DNA of 33,211 nucleotides from Oscillospiraceae bacterium. GTDB taxonomy: Bacteria; Bacillota; Clostridia; Oscillospirales; Oscillospiraceae. The position numbers and the translations under genes are program-made. The first letter of the stretch is position 1, and each line of letters opens with the position of its first letter. The stretch is taken from NCBI GenBank assembly GCA_017449185.1, contig JAFSJZ010000028.1, forward strand, positions 1-33,211. Direction: 5' to 3'. Below are positions 22,205 through 30,012 of this stretch, piece after piece. The notes beneath the pieces were generated by a model. That model ran no database searches. It was not told the origin of the DNA and was given only the letters and a program-made list of their open reading frames with translations.

Positions 22205-23335
22205 CTACCGGTGCGCCAGCGTGTCGTGCGCATCCTTCAGCGCCTGACACAGCGCTTGTGCGTCTTCGGGAGTCGTCAGACGGCTCAGCCCGATGCGCAG
22301 GGCCCCGTCGATCGTGCGCGAAGGCAGCCCCATCGCTTCCAATACGTGGCTCCGCCCGCCCTTTTTGCAGGCGGAGCTTTTTGATACGAAGATCTCCCGC
22401 GCCTCGAGATAATTCATCAGCACCTCGCTGCGCCAGCCGGGCAGGGAGACGCTCAGGATATGGGGCGCGGCGGAGTCGATCCACGCAAGCTCCGGGATCT
22501 CCGTGCGCAGGCGCTCGAGTATACCGGCCTTGAGAGAAGCCATACGCGCGCGGCTTTCGGCCATCTGTTCGGCTCCGACGCGAGCAGCGGCGCCGAAAGC
22601 GGCGATCTGAGGCACGGCCTCGGTCCCGGCGCGGCGGCCGCTCTCCTGCCCGCCGCCGACCACGAAGGGCTTCAGACGCAGTCCGCTGCGGATATAGAGC
22701 GCGCCCACGCCCTTGGGCGCGTGGATTTTATGGCCGCTGACGCTGATCATGTCCGCACCGAGAGTTTTGGCGGAGAAGGGGACTTTCAAAAAAGCCTGCA
22801 CCGCGTCGGTGTGCAGCAGTGCGCGGGACTTTTCCGCGCGCAGCATGCGCGCCACGCCCGCGATATCCGTTACGCCGCCGGTCTCGTTGTTGACCAGCAT
22901 CAGGCAGACAAGCGCCGTGTCCTCGCGCAGGGCGGCCTTTACGTCCTCTGCGCGGACCGCGCCGGAGGCGTCGGGGGCAAGGCGCGTGATCTCCCAGCCT
23001 TGCTGCTCGAGGAGATCGAGCCCCTTGCGCACCGCGTCGTGCTCGACGAGAGAAGAAATGATGTGCCTGCCCACTCTCCGCGCGGCCTCGGCCCCGCCGA
23101 GCAGGGCCCAGTTGTCGCTCTCGGAGCCGCAGGAGGTGAAGACGAGCTCCTCCGGCCTGCAGCCCAGTGCGCCCGCGACCTCGCCGCGCGCGGAAGCGAG
23201 CAGCTTCGCCGCCTCGCGCCCCTTGGCGTGGGTGGAGCTTGGATTGCCGTAGATCTCCGTCATCGCCCGCAGCGCGGCCTCGGCCGCTTCGGGGCATACC
23301 GCCGTCGTCGCGGCGTTGTCAAGATAGTGTTCCAT
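22205..23335 (-). CDS. Cysteine desulfurase (NifS/IscS-type aminotransferase class V)
   Basis: PLP enzyme converting cysteine to alanine and an enzyme-bound persulfide for Fe-S clusters and tRNA thiolation. The 376-residue protein starts YLDNAATT and has VEHDAV (H99). The PLP lysine is K203 in SGHKIHAPKG, and GGGQESGRRAGTE is present. The catalytic loop SKSSACKKGG gives C323, in the longer, flexible group-I arrangement. The ATG at 23333-23335 has AAAGGAT upstream. It is divergent from mtaB, a radical-SAM Fe-S enzyme that inserts sulfur into tRNA. A role as its sulfur or cluster supplier is plausible but inferred. A clear terminator follows. Confidence 0.94.
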   Translation of the reverse strand: MEHYLDNAATTAVCPEAAEAALRAMTEIYGNPSSTHAKGREAAKLLASARGEVAGALGCRPEELVFTSCGSESDNWALLGGAEAARRVGRHIISSLVEHDAVRKGLDLLEQQGWEITRLAPDASGAVRAEDVKAALREDTALVCLMLVNNETGGVTDIAGVARMLRAEKSRALLHTDAVQAFLKVPFSAKTLGADMISVSGHKIHAPKGVGALYIRSGLRLKPFVVGGGQESGRRAGTEAVPQIAAFGAAARVGAEQMAESRARMASLKAGILERLRTEIPELAWIDSAAPHILSVSLPGWRSEVLMNYLEAREIFVSKSSACKKGGRSHVLEAMGLPSRTIDGALRIGLSRLTTPEDAQALCQALKDAHDTLAHR

Positions 23336-23364
23336 GATTCGATTATCCTTTGGAGAGGTTTGTT

Positions 23365-24651
23365 ATGCTTTACATTATAGCCACTCTCGGCTGCAAGGTC
23401 AACCAGGTCGAGACGCAGGCGATGGAGGAAATGCTGCACGCTCACGGCCACAGACGCGCCCAAATGGGCGAAAAAGCAGACGCCGTGATCGTCAATTCCT
23501 GCGCCGTCACGGCGGAAAGCGGGCGCAAGACGCGCCAGATGATCCGCCGTCTCCATGACGAAAACCCGGGCGCCGTCGTCGCGGTGAGCGGCTGCTATTC
23601 CCAGCTCGAGCCGGAAAAGGTGAAGGAGCTCGGCGCCGCCGTCGTGTTCGGCGCGGCCGACCGGGGAAAGTTCGTCGAAGCGATCGAAAGAGCCGTGGAA
23701 GCGGGCGAAGAGAGGATGTGGATCGACAGGCCTTTCGAGCGCCGCGTGTTCGAGGAGCTGCGCGCCGGGGCCGTCGAGGGCCGTACGCGCGCCATGCTGA
23801 AGATCCAGGACGGCTGCCACAATTTCTGCAGCTACTGCATCATCCCCTACACGCGCGGTCGTCTGCGCTCCCTGCCGCTCGAGGCTGCTGCGGACGAAAG
23901 CGCGCGCCTCGCCGCGGAGGGCTTCCGCGAGATCGTGCTCACGGGCATCGAGGTGGCCTCCTACGGCGTGGATCTGCCGGGACAGCCCGGCCTTGCCGAC
24001 GTGATCGAGGCCGTAGCCGCCGTCTCGGGCGAGATGCGCATCCGACTCGGCTCGCTCGAGCCGACGGTCATAACGGAAGAATTCTGTGAAAAGACCGCGG
24101 CGCTCAAAAAACTCTGCCCGCATTTCCACCTCTCGCTGCAGTCCGGCTGCGACCGCACGCTCCGGGCCATGAGGCGCAAGTATAATACGGAGGAATTCTT
24201 CGCCGTCACCGAGCGGCTGCGGAAATATTTTCCCGGCTGCGCGCTGACGGGCGATCTGATCACGGGCTTCCCCGGCGAGACGGAGGAGGACCACGCCGAG
24301 ACGCTGCGCTTCATCGAAAAGTGCCGCTTCGCTGCGCTGCACGTCTTCCCGTACTCCCGCCGCCCCGGCACGAAGGCCGACGCGATGCCGGGTCAGCTCA
24401 CCGCCGCGGTGAAGAGCCGCCGCGCCGCCGAGGCGCAGGCTGTCGCCGACGCCATGCGGAAACGGTATCTGCAGGAAAACCTCGGCGCCGAGCTGGAGGT
24501 GCTCTTCGAGAGCGGTACGGGCGAGGGCTCCGCGGGGCACAGCGGAAACTATCTGACGGTGCGCGTGCCGGAGACGGGACTGGCCGGACAGGTCAAAACC
24601 GTCAAAATCACAGGCGTTTCGGGGCAAGAGCTTGTCGGAATTCCCATTTGA
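23365..24651 (+). CDS. mtaB: tRNA t6A37 methylthiotransferase MtaB
   Basis: Radical-SAM enzyme that adds a methylthio group to t6A at position 37 of ANN-decoding tRNAs, forming ms2t6A. The 428-residue protein has the N-terminal UPF0004 domain with cluster cysteines C10 (LGCKVNQVE), C46 (NSCAVT) and C77 (SGCYSQ). The radical-SAM CxxxCxxC is CHNFCSYC (C151, C155, C158). A C-terminal TRAM-like segment includes GNYLTVRVPETGLAGQVKTVKI. The GCKVNQ-E and E-SGRKTRQ features favour MtaB over MiaB or RimO. I chose ATG 23365, which has GGAGAGG upstream at 6 bp; a TTG 15 bp earlier would overlap that site. Confidence 0.93.
   Translation: MLYIIATLGCKVNQVETQAMEEMLHAHGHRRAQMGEKADAVIVNSCAVTAESGRKTRQMIRRLHDENPGAVVAVSGCYSQLEPEKVKELGAAVVFGAADRGKFVEAIERAVEAGEERMWIDRPFERRVFEELRAGAVEGRTRAMLKIQDGCHNFCSYCIIPYTRGRLRSLPLEAAADESARLAAEGFREIVLTGIEVASYGVDLPGQPGLADVIEAVAAVSGEMRIRLGSLEPTVITEEFCEKTAALKKLCPHFHLSLQSGCDRTLRAMRRKYNTEEFFAVTERLRKYFPGCALTGDLITGFPGETEEDHAETLRFIEKCRFAALHVFPYSRRPGTKADAMPGQLTAAVKSRRAAEAQAVADAMRKRYLQENLGAELEVLFESGTGEGSAGHSGNYLTVRVPETGLAGQVKTVKITGVSGQELVGIPI
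23374..23402 (-). promoter_or_regulatory. Sigma-A promoter of the cysteine desulfurase gene, inside the mtaB coding sequence
   Basis: On the minus strand, TTGACC (complement 23397-23402), exactly 17 bp, then TATAAT (complement 23374-23379). Transcription would start near 23367, at the mtaB start codon, giving a leader of about 32 nt. The hexamers lie in mtaB codons around its first conserved cysteine. Confidence 0.8.
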
Positions 24652-24676
24652 AAAGACCGCCCCGAAATGATATAAT
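24648..24676 (+). promoter_or_regulatory. Sigma-A promoter of serC-serA
   Basis: TTGAAA at 24648-24653 overlaps the mtaB stop codon. A 17-bp spacer leads to a perfect TATAAT at 24671-24676, 28 bp before the serC ATG. Confidence 0.9.
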
Positions 24677-24704
24677 TCGGGTAGTTTCAACGGGGGGTGA
24701 TCCC

Positions 24705-25787
24705 ATGACAAGAGAAGAGGTCTTCAATTTTGCCGCCGGACCCTCGACCATGCCGCAGCGCGTGCTCGAGAGGGCTGCATCCGAGCTGCTCAACTATAAG
24801 GGCACGGGCGTCTCCGTCATGGAGATGAGCCATCGTTCCGCCGCTTTCCGGGAGATCTTCGACACGGCCAAGGCCTCGCTGCGCGAGCTGCTGAAGGTGC
24901 CGGAGAGCCACGAGATCCTGTTGCTGCAGGGCGGCGCGACGCTGCAGTTCGCGGCCATCCCGATGAACCTGCTCGCGGGCGGCGTGGCCGACTACGCCGT
25001 GACCGGGCGCTTTTCCGCCCGCGCGGCCGAGGAGGCGAAGAAGTACGGCACCGTCCACCTTGCCGCCGACACCTCCGCCACCGGGCACGACCGCATCCCC
25101 CGTCAGGAGGAGCTGCGCCTCACCGAGGGCGCGAACTATTTCTACTACTGCGCCAACAATACGATCTACGGCACCGAGTGGCACTACGACCCTGAGACGG
25201 ACTGCCCGCTGGTGTGCGACATGTCCTCGGATATCCTGACCCGCCCGGTCGACTTCTCACGCTACGCGCTCGTTTACGCCGGCGCGCAGAAGAACATGGC
25301 CCCCGCGGGACTCACTGTCGTGATCGTCGACCGCTCTCTCGTCGGGGGAGAGCTGCCGTACACGCCCGAACTGATGAGCTATGAGGCCATGATCCGCACA
25401 GACTCGATGCTCAATACGCCGCCCTGCTGGTGCATCTACATGCTGGGGCTGACGCTGGACTGGATCCGCGAAGAAGGCGGGGTCGAGGCCATGGCCGAGC
25501 GCAAACGGGAGCGCGCGGCGCTGCTCTACGACGTGCTGGACTCCAGCCGCTTTTACACCCCCCACGCGAGACGCGAGGACCGCAGCTTTATGAACGTCAC
25601 CTTCACGACGCCAAGCGCGGAGCTGGACGCGGCCTTCGCCGCGGGCGCGGCAAAGCGGGGGATGATCAGCGTCAAGGGGCACAAGAGCGTCGGAGGCATC
25701 CGCGCCTCGCTTTACAACGCCATGCCGCCCGAGGGCGCGAGGAAGCTTGCCGAATACATGAGGGAGTTTGAAAAAGAGCATGTTTGA
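24705..25787 (+). CDS. serC: Phosphoserine aminotransferase
   Basis: PLP transaminase converting 3-phosphohydroxypyruvate and glutamate to phosphoserine. The 360-residue length is standard. Motifs include FNFAAGPSTMP at the N-terminus, MEMSHRS, LLLQGGATLQF and DMSSDILTRPVD, with the PLP lysine K196 in GAQKNMAPAGLT. A GGGGGGTGA ribosome site and its own promoter precede the ATG. serA overlaps its last 8 bp, so the two enzymes of consecutive serine-pathway steps are translated together. Confidence 0.96.
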   Translation: MTREEVFNFAAGPSTMPQRVLERAASELLNYKGTGVSVMEMSHRSAAFREIFDTAKASLRELLKVPESHEILLLQGGATLQFAAIPMNLLAGGVADYAVTGRFSARAAEEAKKYGTVHLAADTSATGHDRIPRQEELRLTEGANYFYYCANNTIYGTEWHYDPETDCPLVCDMSSDILTRPVDFSRYALVYAGAQKNMAPAGLTVVIVDRSLVGGELPYTPELMSYEAMIRTDSMLNTPPCWCIYMLGLTLDWIREEGGVEAMAERKRERAALLYDVLDSSRFYTPHARREDRSFMNVTFTTPSAELDAAFAAGAAKRGMISVKGHKSVGGIRASLYNAMPPEGARKLAEYMREFEKEHV

Positions 25788-26943
25788 GATAAAGACCATG
25801 AACAGCATCTCGCCCATGGGCATCGAGGTGCTGGAGAAAAAAGGCTGCCGCATCGGCCCCGACGTCGAGAAGCCGCAGGCCATGCTGATCCGCAGCGCGG
25901 AACTGCACGACTACCCCTTCAACGAGGAGCTGCTGTGCATCGCGCGCGCCGGCGCGGGCACCAACAACATCCCCGTCGAAGACTGCGCCGAGAGAGGCAT
26001 CGTCGTTTTCAACAGCCCCGGCGCGAATGCCGAGGCGGTCAAGGAACTGGAGATGTGCTCGCTCGTCCTCGCTTCGCGCGACGTGCTGGGCAGCATCGAG
26101 TGGGTCAAGTCCATCGCCGGCGAGGGAGAGAAGATCCCCAAGCTGGTTGAGAAGGGCAAGAACAGCTTCGGCGGGCCGGAGCTCATGGGCAAGACCATGG
26201 GCGTGATCGGCCTGGGCGCGACCGGCGCGCTGGTCGCCAACCTCGCCGTCTCGCTGGAGATGACGGTCTACGGCCACGACCCCTTCATGAGCGTGGACGC
26301 GGCCTGGAACCTCTCGCGCGAGGTCATCCGCGCCGAATCGCTGGACGATTTGCTTGCCAGGAGCGACTATATCAGCCTCAACGTCCCCTACACCGAGGAA
26401 ACGCACCACATGATCAACGCCGACGTACTCTCCCGCGTGAAGGACGGCGTGCGCATCATCAACGAATCGCGCGGCGAGGTCGTCTGCGACGAGGATATGC
26501 TTGCCGCGCTCGAGAGCGGCAAGGTCGCCAGATACGTGACGGACTTTCCGAACGACAAGCTGATCGGCCGGAAAAATGTGATCGCGACGCCGCATCTCGG
26601 CGCCTGCACGCCCGAGAGCGAGGACCGCTGCGCCGTTATGGGCGCCAACCAGATCTGGGACTATCTGCTCAACGGCAACATCAAAAACTCCGTGAATCTG
26701 CCGAACGTCTCGCTCAGCCGCATGGGCGTGTGCCGCCTGTGCGTCATCCACCGCAACGTCCCGCGCATGATCACGCGCATTCTCGACTATATCAGCGAGC
26801 GCAACATCAACGTCGAGCACATGATCAACAAGCCGCGCGGCGGCTACGCCGTCACGATCGTCGACCTCGGCACGCAGATCGGCGAGGACGTCGCCGAAAG
26901 CATCCGTGCGATGCCCGAGGTGCTGCGCGTGCGCGTGATTTAA
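25780..26943 (+). CDS. serA: D-3-phosphoglycerate dehydrogenase with ACT domain
   Basis: First enzyme of serine synthesis: NAD-dependent oxidation of 3-phosphoglycerate. The 387-residue short form has an N-terminal substrate domain and a Rossmann domain with GVIGLGATGALVANLA (about 145-160). Catalytic residues fall in INESRGEVV and TPHLGA. A C-terminal ACT domain begins near VCRLCVIHRNVPRMITRIL, suggesting serine feedback control. The ATG at 25780 overlaps serC by 8 bp; a TTG 12 bp earlier is less likely. GGGAG lies upstream inside serC. A strong terminator follows. Confidence 0.95.
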   Translation: MFEIKTMNSISPMGIEVLEKKGCRIGPDVEKPQAMLIRSAELHDYPFNEELLCIARAGAGTNNIPVEDCAERGIVVFNSPGANAEAVKELEMCSLVLASRDVLGSIEWVKSIAGEGEKIPKLVEKGKNSFGGPELMGKTMGVIGLGATGALVANLAVSLEMTVYGHDPFMSVDAAWNLSREVIRAESLDDLLARSDYISLNVPYTEETHHMINADVLSRVKDGVRIINESRGEVVCDEDMLAALESGKVARYVTDFPNDKLIGRKNVIATPHLGACTPESEDRCAVMGANQIWDYLLNGNIKNSVNLPNVSLSRMGVCRLCVIHRNVPRMITRILDYISERNINVEHMINKPRGGYAVTIVDLGTQIGEDVAESIRAMPEVLRVRVI

Positions 26944-26959
26944 CCTGAACAGTAACGAC

Positions 26960-26986
26960 AAGGCCGAGTTTTCTCGGCCTTTTTTT
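26960..26986 (+). terminator. Rho-independent terminator after serA
   Basis: AAGGCCGAG (26960-26968), a TTTT loop, CTCGGCCTT (26973-26981) and a T run to 26986. It lies 17 bp after the serA stop and ends only 12 bp before the next gene's ATG. Confidence 0.93.
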
Positions 26987-26998
26987 CGGGAGAAAGCC

Positions 26999-27463
26999 AT
27001 GCTCAGTCTGTATAAGCCGACATGCAAGGACTTGTGGTTCAGGCAGGCCATGCTCGCCGACGCGGAGACGATGGCCTACAATCACGCCTGGGGCGGCGTC
27101 ATTTCTTTTCCGGAGGAGGACTGGGCGGATTGGTACGCGTACTGGATCGCCCGCCCCGAGGGGAAACGCTTCTACCGCTATCTGCGGGAGGAGAACGGGA
27201 ACTTCGTCGGAGAGATCGCCTATCATTTCGACGCCTCTCTCGACGGCTTCGTCGCCGACGTGATCGTGTTCGCCCCGTACCGCGGCCGCGGCTTCGGCGC
27301 GGAGGGCCTCGATCTGCTCTGCGCCGCGGCGAAGGAAAACGGCATTTCCGTTCTCTATGACGACATCGCCGCCGACAACCCGGCGATTGCGCTCTTTCTC
27401 ACTCGCGGTTTTTTCGAAGAGAGCCGGACGGAGAAAAAGATCATTTTGAAAAAGAATCTGTGA
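26999..27463 (+). CDS. GNAT-family N-acetyltransferase
   Basis: The 154-residue protein has the GNAT fold. Motif A is visible as DVIVFAPYRGRGFGAEGLDLL (acetyl-CoA binding, R/Q-G-x-G type), followed by LYDDIAADNPAIALFLTRGFFEE, typical of motif B and the final strands. The substrate is unknown; the aromatic/acidic N-terminal half suggests a small-molecule or peptide target. GGGAGA at 26988-26993, immediately behind the serA terminator, is the ribosome site. No separate promoter is visible, so expression probably depends on readthrough from serC-serA. Confidence 0.88.
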   Translation: MLSLYKPTCKDLWFRQAMLADAETMAYNHAWGGVISFPEEDWADWYAYWIARPEGKRFYRYLREENGNFVGEIAYHFDASLDGFVADVIVFAPYRGRGFGAEGLDLLCAAAKENGISVLYDDIAADNPAIALFLTRGFFEESRTEKKIILKKNL

Positions 27464-27499
27464 CATGCCCCCGGCAGACAGAAAAAAGGAGGATGCGGG

Positions 27500-27961
27500 T
27501 TGAAGATCCATATCATCGGCGGACCGGGGAGCGGAAAGAGCTTTCTGGCGAAGGAGCTGTCAAAGCAATATGGAATCCCTTGCTATGACCTGGACGATCT
27601 GTTTTGGGACAATGAGGCGGGGCGGTACGGAACAAAACGCGACCCGCAGGAGCGGGACGCGCTGCTGGACGGGCTCCTGCAGAAACAGGACTGGATCATC
27701 GAGGGCGTCTACTACGCCTGGTGCGGGCGCTGCTTTGAAGACGCCGACCGGATCTATCTGCTCGACGTGCCGCGCCATCAATACAGGCACCGGATCATCC
27801 GCCGCTTTGTCCGAAGAAAGCTCGCGCTGGAGGACGGAAAGAGGGAGACGCTCACATCCGTGTCGGAGCTGCTGAAATGGGCGGATCACTACCGGGAGGA
27901 TAATCTGCCCCGAATCAGAAAGCTGCTGGAGGCATATTCGGAAAAAGTGACGGAGAAATAA
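27500..27961 (+). CDS. P-loop nucleoside/adenylate-kinase-like protein (FlaR/topology-modulation type)
   Basis: The 153-residue protein has Walker A GGPGSGKS at residues 7-14. CYDLDDLFWD follows, typical of the small P-loop proteins annotated as DNA topology modulation protein FlaR or adenylate-kinase-related. WIIEGVYY and RIYLLDVPRHQYRHRIIRRFVRRK (the lid-like Arg-rich part) complete the pattern. The true substrate of this family is not settled. The start is TTG at 27500, 7 bp after GGAGG; the ATG at 27493 is out of frame. It follows the GNAT gene by 36 bp and precedes the nucleosidase gene by 12 bp, suggesting one operon. Confidence 0.85.
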   Translation: MKIHIIGGPGSGKSFLAKELSKQYGIPCYDLDDLFWDNEAGRYGTKRDPQERDALLDGLLQKQDWIIEGVYYAWCGRCFEDADRIYLLDVPRHQYRHRIIRRFVRRKLALEDGKRETLTSVSELLKWADHYREDNLPRIRKLLEAYSEKVTEK

Positions 27962-27973
27962 AGGAGAGAGACC

Positions 27974-28654
27974 ATGAAAACCATCGGCATGATCGTCGCC
28001 GTGGAGATGGACGCGGTACTCGCGCGCTACGGGCACGCCGCGGGCGTCGAGAGACGCGGCGGCTTTGAGGTGCACCGCTACGAGAGCGGGGATTATACGC
28101 TGTATATCGTCAGCGCCGGGGCGGGGGAGCTCGCCGCGGCTGCGGCGACGGAGCTGCTCATCGCCGCGTACGGCGCGGAGCTCATCGTCAACTTCGGCGT
28201 CGTCGGCGGACTGACGGAAGAGATGGCTCTCGCGCGCACGGTCGCGGTCGAGAGCGTCGTACACTATGACTTTGACACCTCGGCCTGGGACGGCTGCGAG
28301 GTCGGACGTTACGCCTCCTATCCCACGCCGCGCATCCCGACGACGCCGGAGCTCCTCGCGCGGGCAAAGGCGCTGTTCCCGGAGCTGAGGTCGGTCGTCT
28401 GCGCCTCGGCGGACAAGTTTGTCGGCGGAGCGGAGGAAAAACGCGCGCTGCACGAGCGCTTCGGCGCGGAGATCTGCGAGATGGAGGCCGCGGGTGTCGT
28501 GCTGACCTGCAACCGGGCGGGCGTGCCCTGCCTCGTGATCAAGACCGTGTCCGACGGCATCACGGGCGGCGCGGAGGAGTTCTCAAAGGAACTGGCGCGC
28601 TCGGCGGAGATCTGCCTTGCCATCACAGACGAGATCATCAGGAGGACGCTATGA
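27974..28654 (+). CDS. MTA/SAH nucleosidase-like phosphorylase-superfamily protein
   Basis: The 226-residue protein resembles 5'-methylthioadenosine/S-adenosylhomocysteine nucleosidase, which hydrolyses these thioether nucleosides to adenine and the sugar. Seen are the N-terminal GMIVAVEMDAVL, the VNFGVVGGL glycine-rich loop, EICEMEAAGVVLTCNRAGVPCLVIKTVSDG (substrate-binding Met-Glu and the catalytic Asp), and a final helix. It could alternatively be a related purine nucleoside phosphorylase-like hydrolase. AAGGAGAGAGACC precedes the ATG. The last 4 bp (ATGA) overlap the start of the alanyl-tRNA editing gene. Confidence 0.87.
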   Translation: MKTIGMIVAVEMDAVLARYGHAAGVERRGGFEVHRYESGDYTLYIVSAGAGELAAAAATELLIAAYGAELIVNFGVVGGLTEEMALARTVAVESVVHYDFDTSAWDGCEVGRYASYPTPRIPTTPELLARAKALFPELRSVVCASADKFVGGAEEKRALHERFGAEICEMEAAGVVLTCNRAGVPCLVIKTVSDGITGGAEEFSKELARSAEICLAITDEIIRRTL

Positions 28655-29802
28655 CGGAAAAGCTGTATTATCTCGACAGTCACCGCTTTGAATTCGAAGC
28701 CGAAGTCGCGGAGTGCCGCGAAGGAAAACGCGGCTGGGAGCTCATCCTTGACGGCACGGCTTTCTTTCCCGAGGGCGGCGGCCAGCCGTACGACACGGGA
28801 AAGATCGGTCCGGCGCGCGTGCTCGAGGTGCACGAGCGGGAGGGGGAGATCCTCCACCTCTGCGACCGGCAGCTTGCACCGGGGACATACGAGTGCGCGG
28901 TGGACAGGGAACAGCGCCTGCGCCGCATGCAGAATCACAGCGGCGAGCACGTTTTCTCCGGCCTGACGCATCAAAAATACGGCGCGGAGAACGTCGGCTT
29001 CCACATGGCTGCGGACGGAATGACCATCGACTTCGACAAGGAGCTGAGTTTTGAAGAGCTCAGCGAGATCGAGTACGAGGCCAACCTCGTCGTGCGTGCA
29101 AATCTCCCGGTGAGGGCCTTTTTTCCCTCGTCCGAGGAGCTCGCCGCGCTCGAATACCGCAGCAAGAAGGAGCTGGAAGGCGCCGTGCGCATCGTCGAGA
29201 TCCCTGGTGTGGACCGCTGCGCCTGCTGCGCGCCGCACGTGAATCAAACGGGTGAGATCGGCGTTATAAAGCTCCTCACAGCCGAGCGGCACCGCGGCGG
29301 CGTGCGCCTGACGCTGCTCTGCGGCATGGACGCACTGGACGATTACCGCCGCAAGCAGGGGAGCGCCGCTGCCGTTTCTTCTCTTCTGAGCGCCAAGCGC
29401 GACGAGATAGCGCCTGCGGTCGAGCGTCTGATGGAGGCGCAGGACAAGCTCAAGGAGCGCGCCTCGATCCTCGGCATGCGCTATGCCGCGCTTCGCGCTG
29501 AGACGATCGCGCCGGGAGAGGGACATATCTGCCTTTTCGAGGAGGCGATGAGCGAGGCCGCCGCGCGCGAGCTGGTCAACCGCCTCGTCGAGAAAACTCC
29601 CGGCGCTGCGGCGCTCTTTTTGAAAGAAGAGGAGGGCTGGCGCTATATCATCGGCAGCCGGACGCTTGATCTGCGCGCGCTCGCACGGGAGATCAACGCC
29701 GGTATCGGCGGGCGAGGCGGCTGGCGCAGCGAAATGATCCAGGGCAGCGCTTCCGCCTCCGCCGCGGAGATCGAGGCGTTTTTCAAGAACCGGAATGTTT
29801 AG
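28651..29802 (+). CDS. Alanyl-tRNA editing protein (AlaX-L type with DHHA1 domain)
   Basis: Free-standing trans-editing enzyme that hydrolyses mischarged Ser-tRNA(Ala) or Gly-tRNA(Ala). The 383-residue protein has the second additional domain: FFPEGGGQPYDTG, then zinc ligands HSGEH (H96, H100) and CCAPH (C192, H196). A coiled linker (about 240-290) and a C-terminal DHHA1-like domain ending in GGRGGWRSEMIQGS follow. It is the long AlaX form common in Clostridia. Translation is probably coupled to the nucleosidase gene through the ATGA overlap. A promoter for the next operon begins 74 bp after its stop. Confidence 0.92.
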   Translation: MTEKLYYLDSHRFEFEAEVAECREGKRGWELILDGTAFFPEGGGQPYDTGKIGPARVLEVHEREGEILHLCDRQLAPGTYECAVDREQRLRRMQNHSGEHVFSGLTHQKYGAENVGFHMAADGMTIDFDKELSFEELSEIEYEANLVVRANLPVRAFFPSSEELAALEYRSKKELEGAVRIVEIPGVDRCACCAPHVNQTGEIGVIKLLTAERHRGGVRLTLLCGMDALDDYRRKQGSAAAVSSLLSAKRDEIAPAVERLMEAQDKLKERASILGMRYAALRAETIAPGEGHICLFEEAMSEAAARELVNRLVEKTPGAAALFLKEEEGWRYIIGSRTLDLRALAREINAGIGGRGGWRSEMIQGSASASAAEIEAFFKNRNV

Positions 29803-29876
29803 ACAAAAGCGAATAAATTGTATAGCGCAAAGCCTTGATTTTCTTACATTTTTGACAATTCGGGGCCGGTTTTGAA

Positions 29877-29905
29877 TTGACAAACTTATGTCAGTTTGGT
29901 AAAAT
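29877..29905 (+). promoter_or_regulatory. Sigma-A promoter of the dehydratase operon, with overlapping TGACA/TGTCA palindrome
   Basis: TTGACA at 29877-29882, a 17-bp spacer and TAAAAT at 29900-29905. TGACA (29878-29882) and TGTCA (29889-29893) form an inverted repeat with a 6-bp gap across the -35 and spacer, positioned like a repressor operator. The leader of about 100 nt contains ATGCGCA (29927-29933) and TGCGCAT (29965-29971), which can pair around a 31-nt loop. Confidence 0.85.
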
Positions 29906-30012
29906 TGCAGACAAGAATGGCACCATATGCGCAAAAGCACGCGCGGATGATTCCAGGCGGATTGTGCGCATGGGCTGTTGGACAGTAAACAAAATATTTG
30001 GGGGGTTATCTG

